Shown: positions 7,834 through 17,217, counted from the first letter of the stretch. The stretch: DNA of 64,000 nucleotides from Roseimaritima ulvae (GCF_008065135.1 NZ_CP042914.1:372001-436000), one strand, 5' to 3'. Numbers and translations: made by a program. Notes: generated by a model not told the origin, from the sequence alone.

Positions 7834-10800
7834 GTGGCTGATTCTTCGTTGACGGCGGACCGTATCGCCCTGCGTTCACTTCGCTTTCATTGGCGGATCG
7901 CGGCGTCGGTGGCATTGGGCGCGGCCGTGGCGACCGCCGTGATCACCGGGGCACTGTTGGTCGGCGATTCGATGCGCGGCAGCTTGCGCGAGCTGACCGA
8001 ACAGCGATTAGGCAAAATCGACTTCGCCGTGTTTCCCGGTGGGTTCTTCAATCCAGACGATTGGCTGGCTGATCAAGCGGATGTGGTTGGCGAGCCGGTG
8101 GTGTATTTTTCTCGCGGCGTGCTGGAAACCAAGGTGACGGTGGATGTGCCTGGAGAGCCGGAACCGCGGGAGGTCGTGCGCCGGGCCGGAGCCGTGCAGA
8201 TTTTGGCAACCGAGCCCTCGTTCTGGGATTTGGATAACAGCGGCGTGCGGCCCGAGCAGATGCCGGGACCGGACAGCGTGGTCTTAAACGCCGCCGCGGC
8301 GGATGAAATCGGCGTCGGTGTTGGCGATCGGGTGACCGTGCGGCTTCCCTACGAGCAAGCTGTGCCGGCGGACAGCCCGCTGGGACGTAACGAGGCCGAA
8401 TCGGAAGGCTTGCCGCGGATGGAAGTCGTCGCGGTGATCCCCACACGCGGACTGGGACGATTCGCGCTGTCACCCAGTCAGGCCGAACCGCTGAACGTGT
8501 ACCTGTCACGCGAATTGGTCGCCGACGTGTTGGCTCGCGAGGGGCAAGCCAACGTGTTGTTGATCGATGCGGCCGACGCCGACTCCAACGATCTGGCGGA
8601 CGCTCAGCGACAAGCCGACGCCCTGCAGCAGTCCCTGCAGCCGCGACTGGGGGACTACGGTTTGCAGCTGAGCCACATCCAACGCTCCTTCAATGATTCG
8701 CCGGTGATCGATTACTACAGCCTGAGCAGCGATCGGCTGATGCTCGCCGACGAAGTTCGTCAGGCGGTCGTCGAGGAATTGAATCCCACCAGGGTGCACC
8801 CGGTGATGACTTATCTAGCCAACAAGATCGAACGGGTCGGCAATGATGCAGACGAGGACGATGCAGACGACGCCGATGCAGACGAGGCCGATGCAGACGA
8901 GGCCGAGCCGGTGGTGGTGCCCTACAGCACGCTGACGGCGATCGATTCCCTCCCGGACCTGCCGCTGAATTACGATTTTCCCGAGTCGATTTCGGGGGCT
9001 TCGCAGGACGTCGGAGATGCGATTCCGTTGGTCCTTAATAGCTGGGCGGCCGAGCGATTGGGGGCCGTGGTGGGCGATCGTTTGAAGGTCACGTACTTCG
9101 AACCCGAGACGGCCGATGGTCAGGAGATCGCTCGTCACTTCGAGTCCATCCTGACCGACATCGTCCCGATCACCGAGCCCAAACAGCCGTATCGCCGCAA
9201 CCGCTCCGCCGTGTTTGATCAACGGCCGACGGTGTACAACGACCCCGACCTAACGCCCACGGTTCCGGGCGTCACGGATCAGGATTCGATTCTAAATTGG
9301 GATCTGCCCTTTCCCTTGGAAGACGGCTTGGTCAAACCGGAAGACGACGAGTACTGGAATGATTATCGGCTGACCCCCAAAGCGTTTATCCCGTTGGCAG
9401 CCGGTCAGCGTTTGTTTGGCAGCCGATTTGGCGATACCACCAGTTTGCGAATCGATCCGGCGACCGGAGAAGATTTGCCTGCTCTGACCACCGCGATCGA
9501 GCAGCGCTTGCTGCAGCACAAAGACGCGCTGGGATTCGAAGTCCAGCCGATCCACGCTCAGCAGATGGCGGCTTCCAGCGGCACGACGCCCTTTGACGTG
9601 TTGTTCCTGATGCTCAGCATGTTCGTGATCTTCGCCGCGTTGATGTTGATTGCCCTGCTGTTGCGGCTGGGCTTGTTGGCGCGTTCTCGCGAATACGGCA
9701 CGTTGCTGGCCACCGGTTGGTCCGGCGCGGCGGCGGCTCGTCTGGCGACGCGGGAAGGCATGTTGGCGGCCGTGGCCGGGGCGCTATTGGGGGTGGCTTT
9801 GGGGATCGGCTATGCATGGCTGGTGCTGTGGGCGCTGCGGACCTGGTGGGTCGGCGCGGTGACGGTTCCCTTCCTGCAGTTCCATGGTTCCGTGGTCAGC
9901 TTGCTGGGCGGACTGCTGGGCGGCACGTTGAGCGCCTGGGCGACGATCCGCTTCACCACGCGGCAGCTGCGTCGCACGCCGCCGCGCACATTGCTGGCCG
10001 GCCAATTTGGCGAAGCCGACAACGGGGCACGCCCGGCCGGCAGCTCGCGCGGTTGGCTGCAACCGTTGGCCTGGGTGTTGATCGCAATCAGTCTGCTGTT
10101 GGGAGCAGTGGCCACGCAGCTGGGCGGACAGAGTCAAGCCGGTGCGTTTGTCGGCGGCGGGATGTTATTGTTGATGGGCACGCTGGTTTGGATGTACGCT
10201 CGGCTGCGGCACACGGCTCGTGATCGCTCGGGCGGTACGCAGGCGACCGATTCGCTGTGGCGTTTGGCCATCGGCAACGCTCGCCGTAATCCGCTGCGGA
10301 GCACGCTCACGATCGGCTTGATGGCGTCGGCGTGTTTTCTGATTCTGTCGATGAGTGCATTTCAGTTGTCGCCCACCGATGCCGGCGTGGGCGGGTTTGA
10401 TCTGATCGGTCAAACCGCTCAGCCCTACTACCGGGAATTGTCCGATCCTCTGGTGCAGCGGGAAGTTTTCGGAAATCGAACGCAGCACCTGGCCGGTTCC
10501 ACATTGGTGTCCGTCCGCATGCGGCCCGGGCAAGACGCTAGTTGCAACAATTTGTACAAAGCCGTTCAGCCCACGGTGTTGGGCGTGCCGGAGCGCCTGG
10601 CGGGGCTGTACGAGAGCGAGCAATTAACGCCCTTCGCCTGGGCGGCCAGCGAAGACATGCCGTCAGGGCAATCGCCGTGGCGAGCGTTGGAGACTCCTGC
10701 CGCGGGAACGGCGGAGGACCCCCTGCCGATGGTGTTGGACCAAGCCACCGCGATGTGGGCGTTGCAGATCTACGGTGGTGTGGGGGCCACCAAAGCGTTT

Positions 10801-11442
10801 GAATTTGACGACGGACAGACGCGGCACTTCAAAGTCGTTGGGCTGCTGTCCAATTCGGTGCTGCAGGGAGTGGTCTTGATCGGCGAAGCAAATTTCAAAA
10901 CTTCCTTCCCGCAGATCAGTGGCGATCAGTACTTTTTGATCCACGTTCCGCCCGCCCAGCGCGAGCCGCTGGTCGAGTTGTTGGAGAATCGCTTGGGGGA
11001 CGTGGGCATGGACATCACCGAAAGCCGCACGGTGTTGGCTCGCCTGTTGGCCGTCCAGAACACCTACTTGCGGACGTTTCAAAGCCTTGGCGCCCTGGGT
11101 TTGTTGCTGGGCACGATCGGCTTGGCGATCGCTCAACTGCGAAGCGTCCTGGAACGCCGCGGTGAACTGGCCGTGATGCGGGCGATCGGGTTTACCCGCT
11201 GGCGGTTGGCCCAGAGCGTGATGATGGAGCACGCGGCGCTGTTGCTGGCGGGGATCGGCAGCGGGGTGTTCGCGGCGTTGGTCGCCGTCGTACCCTACGC
11301 CTGGCTGGGCCGCGCCCAGTTGCCACTGGCCGAACCGTTGGCCTGGATGGCCGCCGTGTTGGTGGTCGGCATGCTGGCCGGCGTCACGGTGTTATCACGC
11401 GTGATCCGCATGCCGCTGATCCAGTCGCTGCGCTCGCAGTAG
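7834..11442 (+). CDS. Large ABC transporter permease, FtsX/MacB type
   Basis: About 1202 aa from the GTG at 7834, with AGGAA 9 bp upstream; longer upstream reading runs through repeats and is unlikely. Hydrophobic helices: one near residues 15-38 (SVALGAAVATAVITGALLVG), three around 590-720 (beginning FLMLSMFVIFAALMLIALLL), two near 750-790, one near 830, and a last FtsX set of three near 1085-1195 (LGALGLLLGTIGLAIAQL, and VMRAIGFTRWRLAQSVMMEH). This gives two FtsX domains with two large periplasmic MacB-like domains. Such permeases drive lipoprotein or envelope transport, or mechanotransmission, with a separate ATPase that is not in this window. The first periplasmic domain has an Asp/Ala/Glu repeat at about 8840-8915. 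Confidence 0.85.
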   Translation: MADSSLTADRIALRSLRFHWRIAASVALGAAVATAVITGALLVGDSMRGSLRELTEQRLGKIDFAVFPGGFFNPDDWLADQADVVGEPVVYFSRGVLETKVTVDVPGEPEPREVVRRAGAVQILATEPSFWDLDNSGVRPEQMPGPDSVVLNAAAADEIGVGVGDRVTVRLPYEQAVPADSPLGRNEAESEGLPRMEVVAVIPTRGLGRFALSPSQAEPLNVYLSRELVADVLAREGQANVLLIDAADADSNDLADAQRQADALQQSLQPRLGDYGLQLSHIQRSFNDSPVIDYYSLSSDRLMLADEVRQAVVEELNPTRVHPVMTYLANKIERVGNDADEDDADDADADEADADEAEPVVVPYSTLTAIDSLPDLPLNYDFPESISGASQDVGDAIPLVLNSWAAERLGAVVGDRLKVTYFEPETADGQEIARHFESILTDIVPITEPKQPYRRNRSAVFDQRPTVYNDPDLTPTVPGVTDQDSILNWDLPFPLEDGLVKPEDDEYWNDYRLTPKAFIPLAAGQRLFGSRFGDTTSLRIDPATGEDLPALTTAIEQRLLQHKDALGFEVQPIHAQQMAASSGTTPFDVLFLMLSMFVIFAALMLIALLLRLGLLARSREYGTLLATGWSGAAAARLATREGMLAAVAGALLGVALGIGYAWLVLWALRTWWVGAVTVPFLQFHGSVVSLLGGLLGGTLSAWATIRFTTRQLRRTPPRTLLAGQFGEADNGARPAGSSRGWLQPLAWVLIAISLLLGAVATQLGGQSQAGAFVGGGMLLLMGTLVWMYARLRHTARDRSGGTQATDSLWRLAIGNARRNPLRSTLTIGLMASACFLILSMSAFQLSPTDAGVGGFDLIGQTAQPYYRELSDPLVQREVFGNRTQHLAGSTLVSVRMRPGQDASCNNLYKAVQPTVLGVPERLAGLYESEQLTPFAWAASEDMPSGQSPWRALETPAAGTAEDPLPMVLDQATAMWALQIYGGVGATKAFEFDDGQTRHFKVVGLLSNSVLQGVVLIGEANFKTSFPQISGDQYFLIHVPPAQREPLVELLENRLGDVGMDITESRTVLARLLAVQNTYLRTFQSLGALGLLLGTIGLAIAQLRSVLERRGELAVMRAIGFTRWRLAQSVMMEHAALLLAGIGSGVFAALVAVVPYAWLGRAQLPLAEPLAWMAAVLVVGMLAGVTVLSRVIRMPLIQSLRSQ
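8840..8915 (+). repeat. In-frame GATGCAGACGA-type repeat encoding an acidic linker
   Basis: Units of GATGCAGACGA(G/C) and GCCGATGCAGACGAG are repeated within the permease gene and encode a run of about 22 Asp/Ala/Glu residues in the periplasmic domain. Unit number is a likely source of length variation. Confidence 0.75.
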
Positions 11443-11455
11443 CGGGGGACGCATC

Positions 11456-11554
11456 GTAGCTACCGTCGCCAGGCGGTGGGCCCCGGCGCGGTCGCCCACG
11501 CTCTGGCGAGCGTAGCTACGGGCGCGGTGTCCAAACTCTGGCGAGTTCGGCTAC
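11456..11554. repeat. Three REP-like GTAG repeats
   Basis: B-type copies at 11456-11479 (+) and 11496-11519 (-), A-type copy at 11531-11554 (-). They lie between the convergent ends of the permease gene and the DUF1559 gene. Confidence 0.85.
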
Positions 11555-11573
11555 GGGTGTTGCTTCACGGCAA

Positions 11574-12518
11574 CTAAAAATCGCTCAGCTGGACGACTTC
11601 TTGGTTGTTCCGCGTGGCCAATGCCTTGTAGACACGCAGGTCGACCGTGTCGGGGATGAAGCGGACCGAACCGTCGGCGAGAGCAAAGTTGACGCCGCCG
11701 GGATGGTAGCTGCTGAAGTCCTCGAAGTGTCCGATGGGATCGTTGGGCGTGTGGTCGGCCGCGCCCACCACGCGCGATTCGGCGGCGTTGGCGGTCGGCA
11801 CCACGCCGTGCCAGATCGAACCGCCCAGGCGACTGTTGCGTTCGCCATACATCAGCGTGGAGCTGAGTCCGTCGGTGGCGTCGCGGAAGCGGTGCGCGCT
11901 GTTGCCGTAGAACAAGCCGTCGCCGGCATAGGCATCGTCGTGAATGTCGAAGGTGCCGAACACGCCGGCGTAGTTACTTTTGGAAATCGAAAATAACGGG
12001 TCCGTATCGTCGACACTTTCACTTTCGTGTTCGTGGTCCTCGTCGTCATGGTCGTCGTCTTCGTGCCCGTGGCCATGCCCGTCTCCCTCCGCTTCGCCGA
12101 TCGCAAACACGTCCTCGCCGGTGTCGCTGGGGCAGATAAAGCCGGCAATCACATAGCCCCGCAGCGGCGTGTGGACCGCGGCGTCGATGGGTTGAGTGAA
12201 GTCGATTTGGTCATGGATGGAGGTCTGTTCCATTTGGTTTAACACGGCCGCCGCCCAGCCCCAGCCGGGCAAGCCACTGGTGCCGCGCGATTCCCAGCCC
12301 GAGGGCAAGCGGCTGAAGGTGTCGTGGTAATTGTGCGTCGCCAATACCACCTGATGCAAATTGTTCTTGCAACTGATGCGGCGTACCGCTTCGCGAGCCG
12401 CTTGGACGGCCGGCAGCAAGAGACCGACCAGGATGCCGATGATGGCGATCACGACTAACAATTCAACCAACGTAAAACCACGGCGCAGCGTGGCTGCCCC
12501 TGAGTGCTCAATGCGCAT
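11574..12518 (-). CDS. DUF1559 pseudopilin-like protein with His/Asp-rich insert
   Basis: About 314 aa from the ATG at 12518. The type IV pilin-like cleavage and methylation segment RRGFTLVELLVVIAIIG is followed by the DUF1559 signature PAVQAAREA. Typical downstream features are NYHDTFSRLPSGW, the GLSSTLMYGERN segment and a C-terminal HPGGVNFALADGSVRFI. Between about residues 150 and 175 lies an insert of alternating Gly-His and Asp/Glu-His (GHGHGHEDDDHDDEDHEHE) that resembles divalent-metal-binding loops of zinc and cobalt transporters. The gene follows the His-rich secreted protein by about 46 bp on the same strand. A role in metal sensing or binding at the cell surface is inference. Confidence 0.88.
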   Translation of the reverse strand: MRIEHSGAATLRRGFTLVELLVVIAIIGILVGLLLPAVQAAREAVRRISCKNNLHQVVLATHNYHDTFSRLPSGWESRGTSGLPGWGWAAAVLNQMEQTSIHDQIDFTQPIDAAVHTPLRGYVIAGFICPSDTGEDVFAIGEAEGDGHGHGHEDDDHDDEDHEHESESVDDTDPLFSISKSNYAGVFGTFDIHDDAYAGDGLFYGNSAHRFRDATDGLSSTLMYGERNSRLGGSIWHGVVPTANAAESRVVGAADHTPNDPIGHFEDFSSYHPGGVNFALADGSVRFIPDTVDLRVYKALATRNNQEVVQLSDF

Positions 12519-12564
12519 AATAATAACCTGCAATAATTAATAGAAAGAGATTGGATCTTTTGAA

Positions 12565-13014
12565 TCAGCCCAATCGTGCAGGTGGCCCGCGGGGCCCGTC
12601 GATGCTGAGTCGTACCGAGCGGCTCAGCGGTTGGTCGGCAAAGAAACAGCGTTGCGTCGGGCCGGCACGGACATAGCCGCTTGCGCAACCCGCGGTGGAT
12701 GTAAATTGTCTGGTCGAGATTTGGCACAACACGCACAGCCCGTCGCAGCTAAGCAGCGGAAAGTGTTGGGCCAGGCTAGCGTTGTGACCGTGCTGCTCAA
12801 CATCGCCAGCGCCGGGCGTCGTCGCGTGACAGCAGTCGCGGTCCGCGTCCGGGTGGGGATGCGGGTGAGCAGCATGCGATGCTTCCACAGCATGCGCTTG
12901 CTCGCATGCGATATGCTCGCCATGCGCATCGTGATCGTGAACCGCTGGTAACAACCAGCCGCCCAGCAGATACGCCACCAGGGCGATCGATGCGGTGATG
13001 CGAGTCAAATTCAT
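12565..13014 (-). CDS. His/Cys-rich secreted or membrane-anchored protein
   Basis: 149 aa. An N-terminal hydrophobic helix (about residues 6-25, IALVAYLLGGWLLPAVHDHD) is followed by a region with about 15 His and 4 Cys in 60 residues (HAAHPHPHPDADRDCCHAT). A Cys pair CDGLCVLCQ lies near residue 93. The composition suggests soft or borderline metal binding (Zn, Cu, Co). It precedes the His/Asp-rich DUF1559 gene on the same strand, so both probably form one metal-responsive unit. No RND or CDF efflux gene lies in the window. No family recognised with confidence. Confidence 0.65.
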   Translation of the reverse strand: MNLTRITASIALVAYLLGGWLLPAVHDHDAHGEHIACEQAHAVEASHAAHPHPHPDADRDCCHATTPGAGDVEQHGHNASLAQHFPLLSCDGLCVLCQISTRQFTSTAGCASGYVRAGPTQRCFFADQPLSRSVRLSIDGPRGPPARLG

Positions 13015-13053
13015 GGGTTTGATATTATCTCAATGTTGCCCGCTCGGGACAGC

Positions 13054-13974
13054 CTAATGTCGGATTCTCTGCGAAAAATCGGGATCCTTCAAGTGTTGCC
13101 GGATCCGCATCGTGACGTTGGCTTGCTTGCGAGCCTGTTCAAATGGTAGGGGGGTGGCCAGTAGTCCCAGGTCGTAGGCCATCGAATCGCTGTGGCCGGG
13201 CAGCAGGTTTTGCAGGGTGCTGGGGACCGTCTCGGGGCTGATGTGATTGATATGTTCAATCAGATTGGTGGTGCAGTTGTTGGCGATCGAGTCATAAAAC
13301 TCGGGTTGAGCGGCCAGTTGGTTGGTTCTACGCAGGACATGCCGGAGTAGTTCCGCCGCCTGTTCGGGCGTGGCAATCGAGCGGTACAGGTAGACGTCGT
13401 CCTGCCGATGCTCGGCTCGCAAACCCAGCAGATCGACTTCATCGGCCAGCACGTAAATCAGTTCAAATTGCCGCACCGAACCGGCCACCGCGCTAAAGGA
13501 TTCGCCCTGCTGCAGGCGAGCTTCGACCGAGGCGGCCAAGTGGCGTCCATCGGCCATGCCAAAACTGAGCATGGTGTGGGCCAGCGAGGGCGTGTTGTCG
13601 AAGGGCACAACGATAAAGTCCACCGAGCGAACGTCTTCCCAGCGGATTTTCCAGTCCGAGTACTGGATGACGGCTTCCTGGTCGGATGTCCAGCGGCATT
13701 GGCGGACGTTGCGGATCGTGGCGCCTTGGCGATCGGTTTCGGCGTAGGCCAGCACGGCTTGGTAGGGCAGCCAATCGCGATCCTGCCGTGGTTGGTCGGC
13801 GACCGCATCAGGCAAGCTGCGGATCACCCGTTCGGTCGATCGCAGGGAACTGCAGCCGAGACAGGCGAGGAGGAAGCAGGGGAGGAGGCAGTAGGTGAGG
13901 AGGCAGTAGGTGAGCAGGAGAACGGATTTCAGCCGCGGAGCGGCGGCATCATGTAGCCATGGGCACAAGCCCAT
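13054..13974 (-). CDS. DUF4105-like (Lnb N-terminal periplasmic domain) lipoprotein
   Basis: About 306 aa if the ATG at 13974 is used; the true start is uncertain because the ATG falls inside a palindromic repeat, and an alternative start a few codons later is possible. A hydrophobic run made by a duplicated LLTYC segment ends in LLACLGCSS, a probable signal peptide with a lipobox-like Cys. The main domain has SVDFIVVPF, AHTMLSFGM and the NNCTTNLIEHIN segment typical of DUF4105, a cysteine-peptidase-like periplasmic domain (Cys of NNCTT). Function in the family is not firmly established. Confidence 0.7.
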   Translation of the reverse strand: MGLCPWLHDAAAPRLKSVLLLTYCLLTYCLLPCFLLACLGCSSLRSTERVIRSLPDAVADQPRQDRDWLPYQAVLAYAETDRQGATIRNVRQCRWTSDQEAVIQYSDWKIRWEDVRSVDFIVVPFDNTPSLAHTMLSFGMADGRHLAASVEARLQQGESFSAVAGSVRQFELIYVLADEVDLLGLRAEHRQDDVYLYRSIATPEQAAELLRHVLRRTNQLAAQPEFYDSIANNCTTNLIEHINHISPETVPSTLQNLLPGHSDSMAYDLGLLATPLPFEQARKQANVTMRIRQHLKDPDFSQRIRH

Positions 13975-14108
13975 GGAACCGATGAAGCAAGACGCTGTAA
14001 AGTCCCAACGGGACGAAATGAATTTGGGGCCGCCGCGGAATCCTGCCGCCCCGTTGGGGCTTGATGCGCGTGGAGTTCGCCCCACCATGGGCTGGCGCCC
14101 ATGGCTAC
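13953..14108. repeat. Inverted pair of REP-like GTAG repeats (G type) with intervening copy-like sequence
   Basis: Copies at 13953-13976 (+; stems CCATGGGC and GCCCATGG, loop ACAA) and 14085-14108 (-; same stems, loop GCCA). The stems here pair perfectly. The sequence between them is G/C-rich and contains no gene. Confidence 0.8.
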
Positions 14109-14207
14109 ATCCCTTCGTCCCTTCGGGACTGCAAGCTTTGCGTGTTATGGCAGGGCTACTCATGCGAGCTACGTCGCATGAATCGCCCGGCAAGGCAAGA
14201 CCAATCG

Positions 14208-15059
14208 TTAGCGATCGAAGAATTTCTTCAGCGTATGAATCGTCGCGGACCGGCCGGCTCGGGCGATCGACTGGGTCAGGGGGATTTCTTTGGGGCACAC
14301 GGCCACGCAGTTCTGGGCATTGCCGCAGACCTGCACGCCGCCCGGTCCGGTCAGGGCTTCGTTGCGTTCGTCCGCCAGCGCTTTGCCGGTCGGATGGTTG
14401 TTGAACAGCATCGCCTGGGAGATCGCCGCGGCGCCGATGAAGCCCTTGTCATAAGCGGCCGCTTTACGCTGTTCGTAGGCTTCGTCGGATTCGTCCGGCT
14501 TCCGCTCGACTTCGATTTTCAGGTATTGCGGGCAGGCTTCCAGGCAGCAGCCACAGCTCATGCACTGGCTGAGCGGGTAGTTCTGCTCTTGCTGTTGCAT
14601 GCTTTGGCGTTCGCCGGGGCCCATGTCGTTGTAGCTGTCGACAGGCACCCAGCCTTTGACACGCTTGAGCGTTCCGAACAGCCGTCCGCGGTCGACCATC
14701 AGGTCGCGGATGACGGGGAACTTGGACATCGGTTCGAGCACAATCTCGTCGGGCTGGTCGCTGACCAGTTTTTCGACCAGCGCCGTGCAGCTTTGCCGGA
14801 CGTGCCCGTTGATGACCATCGTGCAGGCCCCGCAGACCTCTTCCAGGCAGCCGCAGTCCCAGGCCACCGGCGTGACTTTTTGGCCATCGATGGTTTGCCC
14901 GATGGCGGCGATCTTTTGCAGGATGCTGATCACGTTCATGTCCGCTTCGCGCGGCACCGAGAACAGTTGCCAGTACGGTTCTTGGCCGGGGCCGTCTTGG
15001 CGGCGGACACGAACTTTAAGCGGCGCGGCTTTGGTGGTGTTTGCTTGAGCGGTACTCAT
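14208..15059 (-). CDS. sdhB: Succinate dehydrogenase iron-sulfur subunit
   Basis: 283 aa, full length. The 2Fe-2S ligands are in WDCGCLEEVCGACTM and the Cys of RQSC (about residues 68-91). The 4Fe-4S motif is CMSCGCCLEACP (about 175), and the third-cluster motif is CGNAQNCVAVCPKEIP (about 255). The subunit passes electrons from SdhA flavin to the membrane subunit. The order sdhC-sdhA-sdhB on one strand and the single b558-type membrane subunit match the Bacillus/epsilon-like enzyme class. The gap to sdhA holds two repeats. Confidence 0.97.
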   Translation of the reverse strand: MSTAQANTTKAAPLKVRVRRQDGPGQEPYWQLFSVPREADMNVISILQKIAAIGQTIDGQKVTPVAWDCGCLEEVCGACTMVINGHVRQSCTALVEKLVSDQPDEIVLEPMSKFPVIRDLMVDRGRLFGTLKRVKGWVPVDSYNDMGPGERQSMQQQEQNYPLSQCMSCGCCLEACPQYLKIEVERKPDESDEAYEQRKAAAYDKGFIGAAAISQAMLFNNHPTGKALADERNEALTGPGGVQVCGNAQNCVAVCPKEIPLTQSIARAGRSATIHTLKKFFDR

Positions 15060-15111
15060 GGTCAGTTATCCGGCACCCATCCTGATGGAAAATTCTTTGG
15101 TTCAACTTATC

Positions 15112-15159
15112 GTAGCTACGCTCGCCAGAGCGTGGGTTGCTACGCTCGCCCGAGCTTGG
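15112..15159 (+). repeat. Two tandem REP-like repeats (B type)
   Basis: 15112-15135 is a standard copy. 15136-15159 is a direct variant starting GTTG with loop GCCC. They lie in the sdhA-sdhB intergenic space and could form hairpins in the mRNA. Confidence 0.75.
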
Positions 15160-15188
15160 CAGCGCGGCTCACCCGCTGGCACCCGTGT

Positions 15189-17168
15189 TTACGGCTTGGC
15201 CGACAGTGCGGTTTCGGCTTCTTTCTTGGCAGCCCGTTCCTTCCAGACTTCCTCGATGACTTCCGCCCCGGCCAGACCGTACAGTCGTGGCCGCGGAGGA
15301 ATCAGCGACGTGTCGACCTCTTCGTAAGTGAGGTCGGGTTGTTGCGACGCATCGTCCCATTTGGCCACGGTGGTTTTTAAATACTTGCGGTTCTTCTCTT
15401 CGAACGCATCGCACCACTGTTCGGCTTGTTTGCGTCGTTCGGCGGGGGATTCGGCCGTCAGGCTGGGCGGCGTGAAGTCCGGTTTGTAGTGGGCGCCACG
15501 GCACTCGTCGCGTTGCAACGCTCCCTTGAGCACGCACTTGGCCAGCGGGAACATGTCCTGCAGAGCTTTGGCGAAGATCACGTTTTGGTTGGTCCACGAG
15601 CCCTGGTCAGAGAGGTGAACCTTCATCGCTCTCTGGTGCAGTTCGTCGACTTTTTCCATCGCCGTTTGCAGTTGATCGTTGCGACGCACCACCGTGGCGC
15701 TGCGGGTCATCACGTCCCCGAGTTCCTGATGGATCAGGTACGGGTTCTCGTCGCCACTGCCTTTAAGCAATGAACTGTGGCGTTCTTGTTGAGCGGCCAC
15801 GGCGGAGGACAGCAGCGATTCGGGAACGTCTTTGTAGGAGCCGCCGGCGTTTTCAGCGAAGGCGATCAGCGAGGGGCTGGCGAACAGGCCGGTGAAAATG
15901 CACGACAGCAGCGAGTTGGCGCCCAGGCGATTGGCACCGTGATAGTGGTAATCGCATTCGCCCATGGCATACAGGCCGGGGATCCGCGTCATTTGGTTTT
16001 GCGGGGCGCCCGGCTGCAGACCGCCGTCGGAGGACCGTACGTAGTCGGCCCACAGACCGCCCATGCTGTAGTGTACGGCCGGGAAGATCTTCATCGGCAC
16101 GTCGCGCGGATCGACGCCTTGGAATTTCTCGTAGATTTCCAGGATGCCGCCCAGTTTACGATCCAGCTCGCGGCGTTCGATGTGGGTCAGGTCCAGGTAC
16201 ACGCACATGCGGTCCTGTTCGACGCTCAGCCCTTCATTGACGCAAACGTCGAAAATTTCGCGGGTGGCGATGTCGCGGGGGACCAGGTTGCCGTATTCAG
16301 GGAAGTGTTCTTCCAGGAAATAGAAGCGATCCGAGTCGGGAATCGCTTTGGGCTCGCGAGTGTCGTGCGGCTTGCGGGGCACCCATACGCGGCCGCCTTC
16401 GCCGCGAGCCGATTCGCTCATCAGCCGCAGTTTGTCCGAACCGGGGATGGCCGTCGGATGAACTTGGATGAATTCGCCATTGGCGTAGTCCGCACCGGCT
16501 TGGAAGCAGCGGCTGGCGGCGCTGCCGTTGCAGAACACGCTCATCGTGCTGCGGCCGTAGATCAATCCGCAGCCGCCCGAAGCGACGATCACGGCGTCGG
16601 CGGGAAAGGCTCGGATTTCCATCGAGTTCATGTCTTGCGCGACCACTCCGCGGCAGCGACCGCTGTCGTCCTGAATGGGCGACAGGAAATCCCAGAATTC
16701 GAACTTGCGAACCAAGCCTTCGGCTTCGCGTCGCCGGACTTGTTCGTCGAGGGCGTACAGCAATTGTTGGCCGGTGGTGGCACCGGCAAACGCCGTTCGC
16801 TTGTACAACGTGCCGCCGAAGCGTCGGCGGTCAATAAAGCCTTCGCCGGTGCGGTTAAAAGGCACGCCCAAGCGGTCCATCAAGTCGATCACCTTGGGCG
16901 CCCAGTAGGCCATCTCTTTGACCGGCGGCTGGTGGTTCAGGAAGTCGCCGCCGTAAACCGTGTCGTCGAAGTGTTTCCATTCGTTGTCGCCCAGCTGACG
17001 CGTTTGGTCGTTGCAGGCGTTGATGCCGCCCTGAGCGCAGACGCTATGGGAACGTTTGACCGGCGTCAGGCTGATCAGGTCCACCGCGACGCCCAGTTCG
17101 GCCAATTTCATGGTCGCGGACAGACCGGCAAGTCCTCCGCCGACAACAACAACTCGATGAGCACTCAT
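15189..17168 (-). CDS. sdhA: Succinate dehydrogenase flavoprotein subunit
   Basis: 659 aa. The dinucleotide-binding motif VVVGGGLAGLSA is at the N-terminus. The His in RSHSVCAQGGIN (about residue 41) is the covalent FAD site. The substrate region HPTAIPGSDKLRLMSESARGEGG is present, with the catalytic Arg in SARGEGG. The C-terminal domain has the usual IHTLNT-free soluble SdhA form (EEKNRKYLKTTVAKWDD). It oxidises succinate to fumarate at the inner face of the membrane. ATG at 17168. Confidence 0.97.
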   Translation of the reverse strand: MSAHRVVVVGGGLAGLSATMKLAELGVAVDLISLTPVKRSHSVCAQGGINACNDQTRQLGDNEWKHFDDTVYGGDFLNHQPPVKEMAYWAPKVIDLMDRLGVPFNRTGEGFIDRRRFGGTLYKRTAFAGATTGQQLLYALDEQVRRREAEGLVRKFEFWDFLSPIQDDSGRCRGVVAQDMNSMEIRAFPADAVIVASGGCGLIYGRSTMSVFCNGSAASRCFQAGADYANGEFIQVHPTAIPGSDKLRLMSESARGEGGRVWVPRKPHDTREPKAIPDSDRFYFLEEHFPEYGNLVPRDIATREIFDVCVNEGLSVEQDRMCVYLDLTHIERRELDRKLGGILEIYEKFQGVDPRDVPMKIFPAVHYSMGGLWADYVRSSDGGLQPGAPQNQMTRIPGLYAMGECDYHYHGANRLGANSLLSCIFTGLFASPSLIAFAENAGGSYKDVPESLLSSAVAAQQERHSSLLKGSGDENPYLIHQELGDVMTRSATVVRRNDQLQTAMEKVDELHQRAMKVHLSDQGSWTNQNVIFAKALQDMFPLAKCVLKGALQRDECRGAHYKPDFTPPSLTAESPAERRKQAEQWCDAFEEKNRKYLKTTVAKWDDASQQPDLTYEEVDTSLIPPRPRLYGLAGAEVIEEVWKERAAKKEAETALSAKP

Positions 17169-17217
17169 GGATGACTCCCCCTGGGGAGCAAAAATTAAAT
17201 GTAGGGCAGGATTGTTC

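Noticed and set aside
13975-14298. N-terminal extension of the DUF4105-like gene
   Set aside because: The longer frame runs through a G-type repeat region and has no family similarity; the signal peptide begins after 13974.
15777-17174. 465 aa open frame on the plus strand
   Set aside because: It is antisense to sdhA, which is certain; the translation looks like codon-shadow composition of high G+C genes.
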